From the NCBI GenBank assembly GCA_009792885.1, contig WMCF01000024.1, positions 10,599,995 through 10,663,994 of the forward strand: 64,000 nt of DNA. The letters run 5' to 3'. This DNA is from Eremophila alpestris peregrina. Its lineage: Eukaryota > Chordata > Aves > Passeriformes > Alaudidae. Shown in pieces: positions 49,391 to 62,800 of this stretch (position 1 is its first letter; each line of letters starts with the position of its first letter). The position numbers and the translations under genes were made by a program. The notes under the pieces were generated by a model that made no database searches, had not been told where the DNA came from, and was given only the letters and a program-made list of their open reading frames with translations.

Positions 49391-52300
49391 CTCATCCTGT
49401 TAGGGATCACAGGATCATCACCTTCTCCCTCCACATCACCTCTCTGACCTCAGACCAGCACTGCCACCAGACGGCCACGGTGACAATCCCACTGCCACAA
49501 CACTTTCACATCCTGTGGACTTGGTTCAGCCAGCCACAAGCAGCAACACCCAGCAGGACTCCACCTACACAATTCTGCTGCAAACACACGAAAAGATAGC
49601 CAGGCAGAGCTTTTTAAACATCCTTTGCTTAAACTGGACCCACACCCTCACCTAAAAGGAATATTTTAATAAAGGCACTGATCCATCAACCTGTCAGATG
49701 TCTTTTTTTCATCTTTCTTTTTAACAGGATAATTTACAGGTGGAATGACAAACCTAACCATCAATTTCCTCCCTCTAAACTAAATCTTCAGTTGTTACTA
49801 GACCTTGCCCAGCAGAAGCAATTTCATTTGAAAATAGCTGACTCAATTAACTACATCTTCCCAGAACATTAACTAAATATAAATATCAAGAAGCCTCCAT
49901 GCAAGTCTACTGTGAACAGCCATTTTCCTTCCTCAAAGCTCACATTTTGGGTAAACACATTTTCCTCTGAAAAGATAAAGTATTCATCTACCAACCTAGC
50001 TCCATGTGAATATTAGCCTGCAGAAATGTCCATATTGTACAGTTTATTGTGAAATTAAATTACTGCTAACTTTGACTGCAGTAACTACAAAAATCACTGT
50101 AGTAGCAAATGCATTATATATCCAAATATATTTAAAAAAAGATTTTTAAGTGACAATTTTCAGTGGGATAATTTTGAGCTGGTTTTTCTCATCTCAGAAA
50201 CATCAAAGTCACATGTTTTCACAGTCAAAACTTAATTGTTGTGTTTTGCAGACCTGTTGATAAAGCCTACAGGAATTCTAATTAGCTGTGCTTCTGCATT
50301 ACAGCTTCTGCTGGATCTGCTGCTGTTCTCAGCATGGGCTCTCCTTTTGCAGCTTGCTCAGCCAAGGATGAATAGAACCACTGGAATTTTGGCTTTGATC
50401 CAAGCTACAAAACCTGTGGAATTTATTTATTGTTTTAATTGTCTATTTATTCATTCTCTCTAATTCTCCATCTCCAGCTAGCTCTGTTCAGAGAGTAAAA
50501 GAAAAATCTCAGTTCCTAAAAATCAGAGAACTCCTTTGTAAGCATAATTTTGAATAATAAAGTATAGTAAAAATGAAAAATAGTAATAAAGTGACAGCAA
50601 TAAAGTAACAATAAAATAAAAGGATATAAAAAGAAAGAGGCATTTAAAGTAATTATTCTGGATATTCAGACTTAGCATGAATAGGAAGAATTCTAATGAG
50701 ATGCTAAAGAACTACTTTCATCTGCTTTTTTGTAATGAACTATCTCCCAAGGAAAGAAGTTTTATTATACTGAAATTTGTAATTTTAATATCTCTATTTT
50801 TACACTAAAATACTCAATAGTTTAAGTTTGCAGGGAGTAATTCATGAAATGAACTTTCTTATCCATTTTGTAATCTACTGTAGGAGTTAGTAATGGATGC
50901 TGGTCGAGCAGAGTCGAACGTTCCCCTCCCATTTTTCCGCCAGAAGTTACATAATTTACTCCCACAATGCTTTTACAGCAAAGTCAAGACTCCAACTCTT
51001 TCTTTAAACAGTAATAACAGCACAGCACAATGAAAGGGAATGCTGTTTAACCACACAGCTTTCCTCAGAATCACACCCACCACAGAGGTGCTGTTTCTGT
51101 CACTTGCTGGCATGAAGAACAACAGCAGGACTGCTCCAAATAATTAATATGCTCAGATCACTAATTACCAGAAAAGCATTAAAAAATTACAACCCTCAAG
51201 TACATTTAAAAAGTGTCTTTCCACAAAAAAAAAAAAAAAACAACACAAAAAAACCCCCAAAATTGCCACTGTAGTAAATGGTTCCTCTCTCCTGCTATGG
51301 CAGTTGTACACATAGTAGCAGTGATTTATAGTCCAGCTGTGTGACAGACAACTCAGGCTCTGAGCAAACTCACTGGGATGCCTTTTTCATAAAAGTGAAG
51401 AGTGATTTAGCTGCATGAGTTCCATTAACATTAATGGGTGTCACATGGCCAAATCCCCATGCTCCACTCTAAAATGTTATATCTCCGTGTAATTAGAAGT
51501 AATCTTCTCTGAACTGACTTCCTTTCTGCCTGGATGGGTGAAGAAACAGCACAAAACATTGCCGTGCCAGCCACCAAGGCATTGGTGACAACTCAGAAAT
51601 TACTTTCCGTGATTCCAACCACTCCACTCTTGCTTTCAGAAGTTCGAGTTTCCTCCTCCAAAGTATTTTGATTGGTGAAAATAGATTGCATGTTCCTTTT
51701 CTTTCACAAAATTATTATAATAATAGAAATATTCATAAAAATAATAAAAATATTAACCTTTCCTCTCATAACAACTCAGTCACAGAAATCAGGCCTTCAC
51801 ATTCTTCTGTTTCTTTGGGGCTGCTGTCTTTGACCATATCCTTTGCAATGAGGTAAAAACTCATAAACACACCCTTCTCCTAGGCCAGAGCACTTGGGTT
51901 TAATCTTTCACAGCAATTGCTGCAGTCAGCTTTTCTTCACCAGGCCAGAAAAATCCTTCTGTGTCTATTTCCTTGAGTCATGTTCAGTAATTCAGTTCCC
52001 TGCTATTTCTACCATGACACAACCTCCTGAAAGGGTGATCTGCTGCTTACTCTCACACAAGTGTGTAAAATGAAGAATGACCAAAAAAAAAAAAAAATTC
52101 TTTATCCACACCACGCAGAAGTTTGCATAGGCCAAAAACACCTTTGCAGAAAAAGCTCCAAATAATCTCCTAGAAAGAGATGGTGAAGCTGGGAAACCAA
52201 CTTATCTGAGCACTACTGTCTCCAGAAAACAGCCTCAGAAGAGTCAGGGTACCTACTGAACGGTTTTATAGCTGGACATAGAGAAGAAAATAAGTCTAAA

Positions 52301-53560
52301 TAATTATTAGGAAGGACAAAGTAGAAATTAGGCAATTTCAAAGTGGCATGGTGGATTATGAATGCCTTTTCATGTCCACCCCTCTCCCAAGATTTAAGCC
52401 ATTGTTTTCATTACTTAAATTAAGAGATGAGAAAGATAGCTAAGGCAAAAAGTAAAATCCACAAGCAGAAATAAAAAGCAAACAGAGAAAAACGTGCACA
52501 TTCACAGACACAATATAGAATAAAACATGCAGCAGACAGGTAAAGCCATGGCAACAAGATGAAAAAGCATTTTAAAATATCTGAATGCTTGTTTGAAGAA
52601 AATTCTCCTATCTTTGGGTTCACTCTCCCTGTTTATAAAAGGTGTATGCCTCTCCTGCTAGGGAGCTGTATGGACATGACACAAGTTTTGTATTAACTGC
52701 AAAATGAACAGGAAACTTCAATCAGAAGCTTTTCTTAGTGGTCAAGAGTCTCTCAAAGCCTGCAGGCCACCAGAACCTGCCCCACTTGTGTTCTCCACTG
52801 CTGGGAGAGGCCAATTGTTTGGTCCTGGCACTTGGGTCTGCTGTAATCAGGAGCCATTTCCACTTACTTGCTCTTTCACACATTCAGAGTAAGCCATTTA
52901 ATTCAGTTAACACCTCAACAAACCAAAGCAAAGCCCCACATTTCTCTGATCGTTTCCATTTTCCTGTGAAGCTGCCCCTCAGTTACTCAGTGCATTTTCT
53001 TCACCTTCTCCGGGCAAAACCTCATTTTAGTGCTATACTTTGAACAAAGAAACAAAAACATCTCCTTCGTGTTCTTGTTTCGTTTTTCTAGTTTTTCTCT
53101 CAACATTTATGTCTAAAGTACATTGTAATTTTGATATGGGTATAGAAAACACCAAGTTATTAACCCTTTTTTTTCACTGTCCTTTGAAGGCTGCTGTTTT
53201 CTTTTTAAAACTCACATCACTTCTGTGAGAGCTCCCTGAGCAACTACACCCAGGAACTTAGATATCATGCAGATAGACTCTAGAAACATTGGAAGGACGG
53301 AATTCCAGTCAAACAGTAAAAAGATTCCCACCACCTTGATAAACTCAAAGTTGCTATATTTTGGCAATGAAACAATTTTAATGGATAGAGACACAGATTT
53401 TTAAAAACTATCAATTTAGTTGCATATTAAAAACATTTTTACCACTCTAACCCACAGCTGTGACATTAATCTGTGCTAAGGAATTTATCAGTCTGTACCA
53501 GAAGTAACAGAAAATTCAGAGAAAGGAGGTTCATCCCATCCACAGCACAACTGGACAAAA
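49391..53560. other. Unique AT-rich non-coding DNA
   Basis: No gene recognised. Low-complexity patches: 50552-50641 with five AATAAA hexamers, 51706-51755 rich in ATAAT, A16 at 51225-51240 and A15 at 52083-52097. Confidence 0.5.
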
Positions 53561-53594
53561 CTCAGCAAGGTTTAATTCTCAGCAAGGTTTAATT
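53561..53594 (+). repeat. Perfect 17-bp tandem duplication
   Basis: 'ctcagcaaggtttaatt' occurs twice head to tail with no mismatch, at 53561-53577 and 53578-53594. The identity suggests a recent slippage or small duplication event. Confidence 0.95.
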
Positions 53595-55350
53595 CTCTCT
53601 ATGATGCGTTCTAGACTCTCCACATTTTCATTTCCACAATGAGGGAAGAGTAGATATTTTATTTAAGGGCACTTCTATTTAATAGACAGGAAAAACACTG
53701 AAGTCTGATTCAAGACAGAAAACTACTTGACTGTGTAAGGAACATCAGCTTTCTAAGTATTGGTGCTTTTATATGTGGATGGATCTTGGGCTTCCTTTTC
53801 CTCCTCAAACTTGATTTCCTGCTTTTATTTTTCCTCCCCTCCTTTTCCTGTCGACTTCCATTGTTTTTATTGTTATATTGAACTTATTCCCAAAACCCTC
53901 ATCCTCTTATCATGTAATTCAGCACCATTTTGATTCCTAAATCCATATTATAACTTTAATCCTCTGCAGTTTTTATTTTTCTTATATTCAATCCCTTTTA
54001 TCTCTCCATCTGTCAATCTTTCAAAAAGCTCTGTAAGACAGGATTTTGTTATGTCTTTATCCTTCAGGTTTCTCAGGTATTCTTTGAAATAGGAAACTTG
54101 CAAATAGACAAGTTTGATGACTTTCTAAGTAGTATTGTTATAGTCCCACTCAAAAAATAGCATGAGAAAGTCGTAATTCCAGATGATCAAGTTAGGGGCT
54201 TGCACTTGTAGACACTTTCTCTGGCTGATAGTTTAAAAAAAAAAACAAAAAAACTCAACCGGAAACTGAGGTAAATTTTGCATTCAGGACTATTAATACA
54301 CTTGATGCCCAAATAGCAAAACTTTTGTGCCCCTCCATTCTTAGTAGAAATGCCAATTGTGACACTTCCATCACATTTATTTTTAAACTGTGAAAATTCA
54401 CGGATATGTATCGCAGGATAAGTTCAGCCAGCATATTTTTTTTGCTCATCAGGAAAAAAAAAAAACACCTGAAAAAGTATTGAAGTTATATTTCATGATT
54501 AAAGAAGTACCAGATTACATCTGCTCTGGCTCACTTACACAGTTTCTGCACATTACACAAGAGAACCAATTGGGAAACCAGCAAAAACACATTTTTAGTT
54601 CAAAGTAAGTTTATGCAAGGAGCTGTGAATATGTTTTAAAGTCACCCATCTCTCAAGCTCTACCAGAGCATTCCCAGCACTGCTCACTCACAGATCTCTT
54701 CTCAAGGAAGGGCTCAGCTCCATAAAGAGGGAGGACTCATCCTATTTGCAATCAGGGTTAACCCACACCTCAAAGTGATTCTCAGCCTCCTGTAACTTTA
54801 ATAGCCTCAGGATTTACTTGGAGATTCTATTAAATAAAAGTTGCCCCTTGCCATATTTGTCCTGGAGTTGCACAGTAAATTAGAAGTTCTACAAGTCTGT
54901 ATCACCAGCTGTAAAAATATTACCTGCGTTATCATCCTCTCCATTCATCAGGGTTAAATAACTGGGGTTTGACAAGCAAGGAAAATAGCACTCATTTTTC
55001 ATTACCATTAAGTGAAATACGAGCAAATAGACTGTCTAGACAGGTAAATTTCATGATTATTCCATAGCACTGTTTGCAATGAAGTCAAGTTAAAAAATAC
55101 TCCAATTCTGGCACTGCAAGAGTACACAGAATGTACAAATCTTAAGGAAATCTCCTTTACTGTGCACTGCTGCTGCCTGTAGAACTCATAAGTAGTTTGT
55201 TTTAAATCTGTTGCTTCAAGATGATGTGGTTTAATGACAATCAGTAAATACCTTGAGGTTGTGTATTGTGTGCTGTCCCTCTTAGGGAAGTACACATCAC
55301 TTGTTATTCTCTTGTTTACAGTTTGATACCTCCCTTAAATTATTTTTTAA

Positions 55351-55392
55351 AAAACAGAATCTGGTTCTACCTGCAGAACCAGATTTTTTTTT
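55351..55392. repeat. Near-perfect 18-bp inverted repeat, 6-base loop
   Basis: The core arms 'aatctggttct' (55358-55368) and 'agaaccagatt' (55375-55385) are exactly complementary around the loop 'acctgc'. The stem extends outward through an A-run facing a T-run, giving 18 positions with one mismatch and one G-T pair. It could form a short hairpin RNA or cruciform, or be a remnant of a small inverted-repeat element. The stem is shorter than typical microRNA precursors. Confidence 0.8.
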
Positions 55393-56520
55393 GCCATTAT
55401 GTATTATAATTTGATTGGTGTAATCAAGCATTTCACCTTCTTCCCCTGTCTTCTGTCCCTCTCCCGTACCCCAGCACCACATACATCTGTGAGCTCCTCA
55501 GTGCTGAACTCTTCTGGGAATGAAAAACTTGCTGGTTTTAAAGTTTCCATCACTTTGGTTGTTAAAGTCAAACTGTAAAGCAGCATATGAAAACCTTCCC
55601 ATGATTTACTTTGACTCTTACCAGAACCTGAGGTGTTTCCATGACATGAGTTTACTCAATAATGCAAGAATTTTAACCAGACATGAGGCTGATTTGCAGT
55701 GACAATCCAAATGACAAGACAATACCTCTACTTACTCCCAGTGCCCCTGAATCCTGAAATAAACCAACCATGCAACCTCCTGATTCTATTCCACTCTGCA
55801 AAGTTAACTGCACAATTTCTCTGCTGAGATGCCAAATTCCGGAAAAGTTTTTAACATTCAAAATTTAGGATGTCACCATCAAAATCATTGTGTTCTGTCC
55901 CTGCTCTCTGTCCCACTCCAGTGGTCTCTGACCTACCAGCACACAAACTGTTCCTATCCCAAGGAATAAAGTGTCTGCAGAAAGCAGATATTGATGAAAT
56001 CAATTGTGGCAAAGGCTGACATAGCCTGCAGACACAATTCTCAGATCAGGATTTTTCAAAACAATATCCCAAGTGCCCCATTTTTCAACAAAGAAAAAGG
56101 TACATTTCCTCAGAAAATTTGATGGCCTATATCAGCAAATATATCAGCCTAGATAAAGGCAGAAAAATCACAACACTTGGGCATCAAAATATGCAGAAAC
56201 AGAGTATTTTAGGAAAATACTCAACTCATATATTTTCATTTAAATGGAAACTCTTCCTTCTAGTCATCATTGTGGTGATCTCTGTATAAATGTTTGTGTC
56301 ATAATGTGAACTCCTTTCTCATTGTAAGCCTGGTCTTTCCTGTAGGTCTGTCTTCTACTGAGCCAGCCTACATTCCCGAGGAATTTATTTCCATTAGAAG
56401 GACTACACAGGGCAGGAAGTGAGAGTTTCAGGAGGGAAAAAGTCACTTGGCAGAAACCACCATCAAGATAAATTCACTCACAAACAAGAAGAAAGCTGAT
56501 CAGTGAGCTACCTGCAGCAA

Positions 56521-56533
56521 GGGGGGGGGGGGG
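56521..56533. repeat. Poly-G run (13 bases)
   Basis: Thirteen uninterrupted G, unusual in this AT-rich window. It is prone to length variation and sequencing error. Confidence 0.95.
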
Positions 56534-57639
56534 AAAGACATGAAGGGGCGACTCTGAAATTTGATTTTTATGCTTTTTTTAACAACTCAAGAAAGTTCTT
56601 ACACTATCCAGCTCTTTCTCCTTGACTTGCACAACACAGTGGCTGTCCAATGCTCACATGCTTAGTTTCCAATCATGAGTATTTTTGGGACTGGGAGTGG
56701 AAGGTTGTTCCTTTCTCTCCCTCTCTCTGCTTCCTGAAAACATAAAATATTACAGAAGAATTCAAGAGCCTGAGCTGAGTCTAACTGAAATCACTGAACT
56801 GGCATTACCTTACATTCTTTCTGATTTGTCAATTACTAATGAATGCCTTGAACAGTGTAAATTTGAGAAATGTTAGCTAGTTAAAGAGATGATCTCAGAA
56901 AATTTAACTACTGTCACATCTTTTGAGAGGTGATGCACTTCGAGCCAGATGTTATTCTTAGCAACAAATTAGAAAGTGTGTAAGAAAGAGTCATAAGCAG
57001 AGTTAAAAGTAAAAAAGATCCTTCTTGGCTAGAGAAGAGGAGAATATCTTGGTGAAAGAAAGTGCTGACAGAAATGTCACAGAAAGTGCACTAATGACAG
57101 CAGAACTATGGGCTCACGAGGCAGCAGGTAGAAAAAAAATGACAGCAATGAGCACCAGGTTCTAACACTCCACAAAAAACCACAACCAGATGTAAATCAA
57201 CTATATTTTTAACAGAAATGCTCACAAAAATTGCACTTCAATCCAACTCCTAGAAGCTTTTCCACACATGATTTCTGAGGCATTTATCTTAAAATCTCCC
57301 CATGCAGGGAGCGAAAAATCAACTTGCAAACCACACTAAGGAGCAGAATATTCTGCTACCCTTTAATCTGCATCTCATCGGTGTTGAAACAAATGGAACT
57401 AGAAAGGAGTAATCATTAGGAAGAATGATCTCAGAGACAAAATGCAGTGCCTCCTGTTTTACACTTCTATATAAAGCATCCTATGAAGAGTAAATGAACC
57501 ACTCAAACTCCCAGTGGAGAGTTTTCCCACCTTAACTCACAAGTTCACATCTGAACCCAAACTATTTATGAATTGTTTGTTTTGTCTAGCTTTTCCCCTT
57601 TGGTTGGGATATTTGGAGTTTTTCGGGGGAGAGGGGATG

Positions 57640-58440
57640 TTTGTTTGGATGATTAGTTTGGTTTGGATTTTTCCTTAATAAGAGATCTTCATTAGCTAAT
57701 ATTCACATTTAATACATTTGTTCCATTAAATGCTCTTTGTTGTCTCAGGAAAGACAAAATACTAAAGGCACTTATGAAGTTATCCTCCTGGAGAGGTTCA
57801 GCCCCTCCTGGGACAGCCTCTGACACTACTTCTGCTTTTTTGTCACTTTTGGCAGCAAAGAATCTGTGCTACTATTACAGCAGCCTCTAAGAAGTCAATT
57901 CGATTATTAATTACATCAGTGAGTGATCAGCTTACAATTAGTGAATTAAGGTTCCATCAATTATGTCCTGGATTGCCAGCTTTTAGTCATGAAAATTAAG
58001 GATGTCATTATTCAGCAGAAAGAAATTATCAAGCCAAATCCTGTAAGTGACCAATTTCATTGCCACCTCACTTCAAAGAACATGTTTGTAAAAGAGAACG
58101 TGATAAACCAGGAGCATATTTAACAATATCCCATTTGTACTCCAGCTGCTCCAATTATTTTTTGCCTTTAGCATCTGGTAATACTGCCAATTTTAGCATT
58201 TCAAAACCAACATTATACCCTGACTAGGTACCTCTATTAATTTCTAATTGAACAAATTGATTCCAGTGTATTCAGAGATTTCCTAATTAAAATGATTGAT
58301 GGTCAAATACCTAAGTCATTTATAGTCCTTGTCAACATATTTGTCTTGTTTCTGAATGTATTAGGCACATTATGAGATATTAAAATGCATCAATGACAAA
58401 CTTTGAGGAGATAATTGATTAAACCTGTGTATTATTCACT
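57640..58440. promoter_or_regulatory. Candidate conserved non-coding element / enhancer
   Basis: An AT-rich but non-repetitive block dense in transcription-factor-like words: 'gattattaattacatcag' near 57902-57920, 'caattagtgaattaag' near 57935-57950, 'tattaatttctaattgaac' near 58236-58254, 'cctaattaaaatgattgatgg' core with the PBX/HOX-like TGATTGATGG at 58293-58302, and 'ataattgattaaacc' near 58411-58425. It has no simple repeats and no transposon words. Deeply conserved vertebrate enhancers commonly look like this. Conservation itself was not tested. Confidence 0.3.
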
Positions 58441-59689
58441 GATTTTGGAAAGAAAGAAAAGATCCTGAACATCATTCAAGAGAACAGGGTCATTCAAGAA
58501 TTTCACATGGAATTAACATCACAAACCGCCACAGAATCAGAAAAATCCATAGGACAAAAGTCAGCAGTTAAACCATGTGTCCAGAACAGCAAAGCTGGTG
58601 TCACAGTCGTGCCAAGAAAATTTTGGAATGTTATGCTTTCCCATCATAACACAGAAACTAACTAAGCTGTGACACTTACACTGTTCTGTTAAAAGTAAAG
58701 AAAAGGAAAGGGTGCTGCTCTGGATCTCAAAATCTTCCTAATCAAAGCAGACTTTAATAATTCACAGTTTGAGAAATTGCAATCTCATTTTCACAAGCAA
58801 AAATTACTTGATAGGGCATAGATTGAATTAATTTTATACTTCTGGGAAAATCGGCAAACAATCTTTTTTGCAGCAGACTGAAATAGGAACAACATTGTGC
58901 AGACATTGCAACAACATGCCAATTACCATGATGGGGTCTCTGGTGAAATATATTTCCAATTTTCAAAGTTGAAAGACCTTCAATATTGGTAATTAAAGAT
59001 GCTCTAATGCTTAAAACCCTGAATGCACCAGGGATGGGAAGAGAGATTTAACAATTTACAGTGGCTTAGCATGGAGCTGATGTTACAGATTCCAAGTGGG
59101 ACCCCAGCAGAGCCCACATGGCCTCATTTCCAGGCACTCTCTGGAACCTCTGACTGCCAAGCCACGGCTGGGACCTCTTTTCACAGCTCATTAGCTTGAA
59201 CATGCCAAAATCACATCAGGGACTCTCCTAACAGTCTGTCAGGACAGAGAGTTGGGTTCCAGCACCCAGGATGTCTCCAGGAAACATCTGAATTGAGGAT
59301 GTTTTCAGTCCTTATTTGCATTTTTACCTATTTCACCCTCAGTTTGTTCTGTGTTATTGAAAATGTGCATTCTAGGACCTTTTCTGTGTCTAAATTGGAT
59401 AAATGGACTGATAGATATTAAATTATATCCTCAATGGCACAACAAAACTTGATTTAAATCAGGAAAAAAAAAGTCAGTAGGGCAGATCACCAATCACCAT
59501 TAGTTCAAGTCTTCCCTTCTAATAGAATAAGCAGCCTCTAAATTGAGAAAAATTGCAGTTGAAGTAAAATGTGGTAATTGAGTTCATGCTGTAATCTCCT
59601 TCAATGCACTAATATTTCAATGCACTGAAAGGCAGAACACACTAAGGCATGTTTAACTTCTCTTGATATTCATTTTCTTTCTCAGCAGG
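58441..59689. other. Unique non-coding DNA
   Basis: No gene recognised. The GC-richer patch at 59085-59285 has no open frame of note and no repeat-family words. Confidence 0.5.
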
Positions 59690-59880
59690 CAATTGAAAAG
59701 CCACACAAAAGAGCAAACTCCCTTTGTTTGATTTGCCGGACGGCCATTTAGCAGAAAGAGGAAAATAATTAAATCTATTCACTTTCAATTTGTATTTATA
59801 ATGCATTAATGTCCAAGGCTCAGCCCTGGTTTTGTATTTATCTTTTCACAAAGCAGAGTGCAACCTGATTTTATCACACT
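59690..59880. promoter_or_regulatory. Candidate conserved non-coding element (short)
   Basis: Contains a SOX-like 'ccctttgtttg' near 59720-59730, then 'gccggacggcc' (two CpGs in AT-rich DNA, near 59735-59745), 'aataattaaatc' and 'ataatgcattaatg'. The mix of preserved CpG and homeodomain/SOX words without repeats is suggestive of a regulatory element. Motif evidence only. Confidence 0.22.
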
Positions 59881-62800
59881 TTCCACATAAACTACAGAAG
59901 GATCCCATACTCAGAATGGACATAAACCAAATATAAAATACCTTCAGAGAAATTTAACATTGCATGATGTCACAAAATACTCAAAACTATTGTGCAGATA
60001 AAGACCCCATTCCTACAGAACATTTTCCTTGAGACAAGGAAATGCACATGCTGTAAATTCACTTGGGTAAGACGTGGATAAGAACCCAGTCCTCACTCCT
60101 GTCATCTCTCAGAACAAAGGCTCCTCATTCAGGGGAATTCTGATGAGAAAGTGAAAATTATTTATCAGTGAGAAATTATTATTTATAAAATACAGGCTGT
60201 ACAACATGAGCACACCTATGGAGGTGGCTGTGACATTTAATTTGGTCCCAGTGGGACAAGGCTGCAGGTCCAGCCTTGCTCTGGGAGCACAGGAGAGCAG
60301 CAAACCCTGGTCTGGGCAGGACTGGAGAAGAGTGGGGAGTTTCCTATTTGGGATCTGTGCTGGAGTCACCTGCTCTGCCAAACCTTCTCCAGCAGCACAC
60401 AGGGGAGGTCAGAGTGCACCTGGAGTGGTGTGAGCTCCTGAAACCATGAACACAGTTCATCCCCCATGGACACAGATTTAGTACCTGGTGAGGGAGTCTG
60501 CATTCAGGTGACTTTTTGTGGCTTGAAATGTATTCTTTCCACTCCGTCCGCATTGGACAATGGGCATTCCATCTCCCTAATCAAAAAAGATTATACTTTA
60601 AAACCTGAGCTCTGATGAAAGCTCTGCATGTGCTTCACACATTTAAAGAAGTATGACCCCCACTGATAGACATATAAATATTTGATGCTTAAAGATGCTC
60701 TTCTTTTTAAACAGCTTGTCAGTTGCTCAGGGCAGCGACATTTATTTTTACTAGCGTATGTTTGGGGAAAAAAACCCCAACCAATAAATTAAAAGAAATA
60801 TGGTTTTTGATCTAATGAGTTTTCACATTGTGTGGCAGTAATAGAATTGGGGGAGAAAATTTTAGAGTATAAACTCAAAATCTCCATTTAGTGATTTATC
60901 TTTAAAATTGCATTTTATTCACAACATGATAATGTTAAATCAGTTTCTGAAAAATAATTATAGTAAATTATTATTTATTATCTATTATATTATCATATAG
61001 TAAATTATAAAAAATCCCCAGATAAACATTTCAGGTAGTGTTTCTATCACATTTAATACAATAAGTGGAAAAGAAAGCTATGGAATAATCACACTTGTGT
61101 GATATTGTAAGACCATTCACAGGAACAAAAATATCTGTACAAGAAAAATACACTTTACTCCCAGCCCCCAAGTCAGAAGGCTGGAAAATAATTAAATACA
61201 CAGGAAATTTCCACTGTGTTCCCTGATTAGACATCTTCCTGCATCCCTGTTGATTCCCAATAACTTCCTGAGCAAGGAACTGATATTTTGCCAGGAGAAA
61301 TTTCACAGAGTTTGCCATCAGATGCTTCTCACACACATTAAGCCAACTCTATTGCACTTACATATTTCAGAAAAAAAAAATCCTTCTGGGTTTCCTAGAC
61401 TAAAAACCCTCCCTAGCTGCAACCACCCAAGTTGAAAAGGTTGAAGTTTCCTGCAGTTTCAATTCTTACTCCAAAGCTGGAAAACACGTTGCATAAAACC
61501 ACAGTCACATCTCTCCTTGTTTAGTAGCTGCAAAAAGGGCCCCATTGCTTATTTTCCATGTTCAATTAAAGGGTTCAGAAATAGCTGACAAACCACAGCT
61601 GGATCCTGAGAAACATTTAACATTTAAAATTCTTCCCTTTTTTTCTCAAATTTGATTTATGGCTCTGAGAGGTTCAATAATACAGGAAGAGATACATTAG
61701 AACTTGTTGAGCTACCAGGCATTTTGCATTTCTGCATTTGATCCCACACAATTAAAACATCAAGGTGATGTTAAATTTTAAATGGAGATTGATTCCCACA
61801 GATACTTCAAAGACTTTTTCTCCTTTATAGAGATATAATTACAGAAAAAAATCCCTTTATTTTCTAAGAAAGCCAAGCTTTCTACATAGAAACTGCTGCT
61901 ACTTGCCTGGATAAAAGGCAAATGTTCTAAAATTTTAAGACTTTATCTTCAAAATCTTATTTTTATTAAACAATGAAGCATATTGTTATATCATTCTAAT
62001 GACAATAATAGAAATATTTTTGACAGAATTACCTATAACATCCCTGTAGCCAAATTTGTAGATTTGGACAAGATAAATGGACTATGAGCCCCTATAAATT
62101 AACTGAAAATTGAGCAGGCTGGACAAACAAGAGGGTTTTAATTAATATCCTAAATCCAGCTGTCAATCAGTACCAGTGGCATGGGTGGGAGTGTTTTCAC
62201 ATGGACAAAGCATATACATCATTTACTTCCTATTTATAATTAACAAACGCCAGGCAGCAGGAGAAATTGTACTCAGCTAAAAGCACGGCTTAAGTATTAA
62301 CTATTAAAATAAAAACACTTAAAAGGAATGCTTTAACTGCCTGTGTAAAGTCCAATTACAGCTGTAGAACCACGAAAAGTGAGTGGTAAAGCTGTTGAGT
62401 ACTAATACACCATTGTACTTGCTACAAACAACAGAACACCTCAATTTATTCAGTTTGACCACTGCAAACCAGTGGAAAAGGTATCAACTTACAACATACT
62501 AAGTCAACAGTTTAAAGCACAGCCAAACACCGACGCACAAAAACCCACAACAGATGAAGAAGTGATAAAATTCTGCTCTGAACAATAGACAAAGAGTAAA
62601 TGCAGTAACATTTCCAAATTCACAAAGCTCAACTAGGCAAAGCCCATGAGGTAAAACTGATTAGGCTGAGTTTTTGTTAAAGAAAGAATGTTTTTAGTTT
62701 AGCTTTTTTGTTTGGTTTCTCTAATCTTTCTATAATGTACAAATACAAAAGACTAATCTGGGTATAATTTTCAAGCTGAAATCACCAATTCTTAAAACTT

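Larger units (their letters stand above)
53595..57639. other. Unique AT-rich non-coding DNA
   Basis: No gene seen. It includes A-rich runs near 54235-54252 and 54451-54464, the hairpin at 55351-55392, and a G13 run at 56521-56533. Confidence 0.5.
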
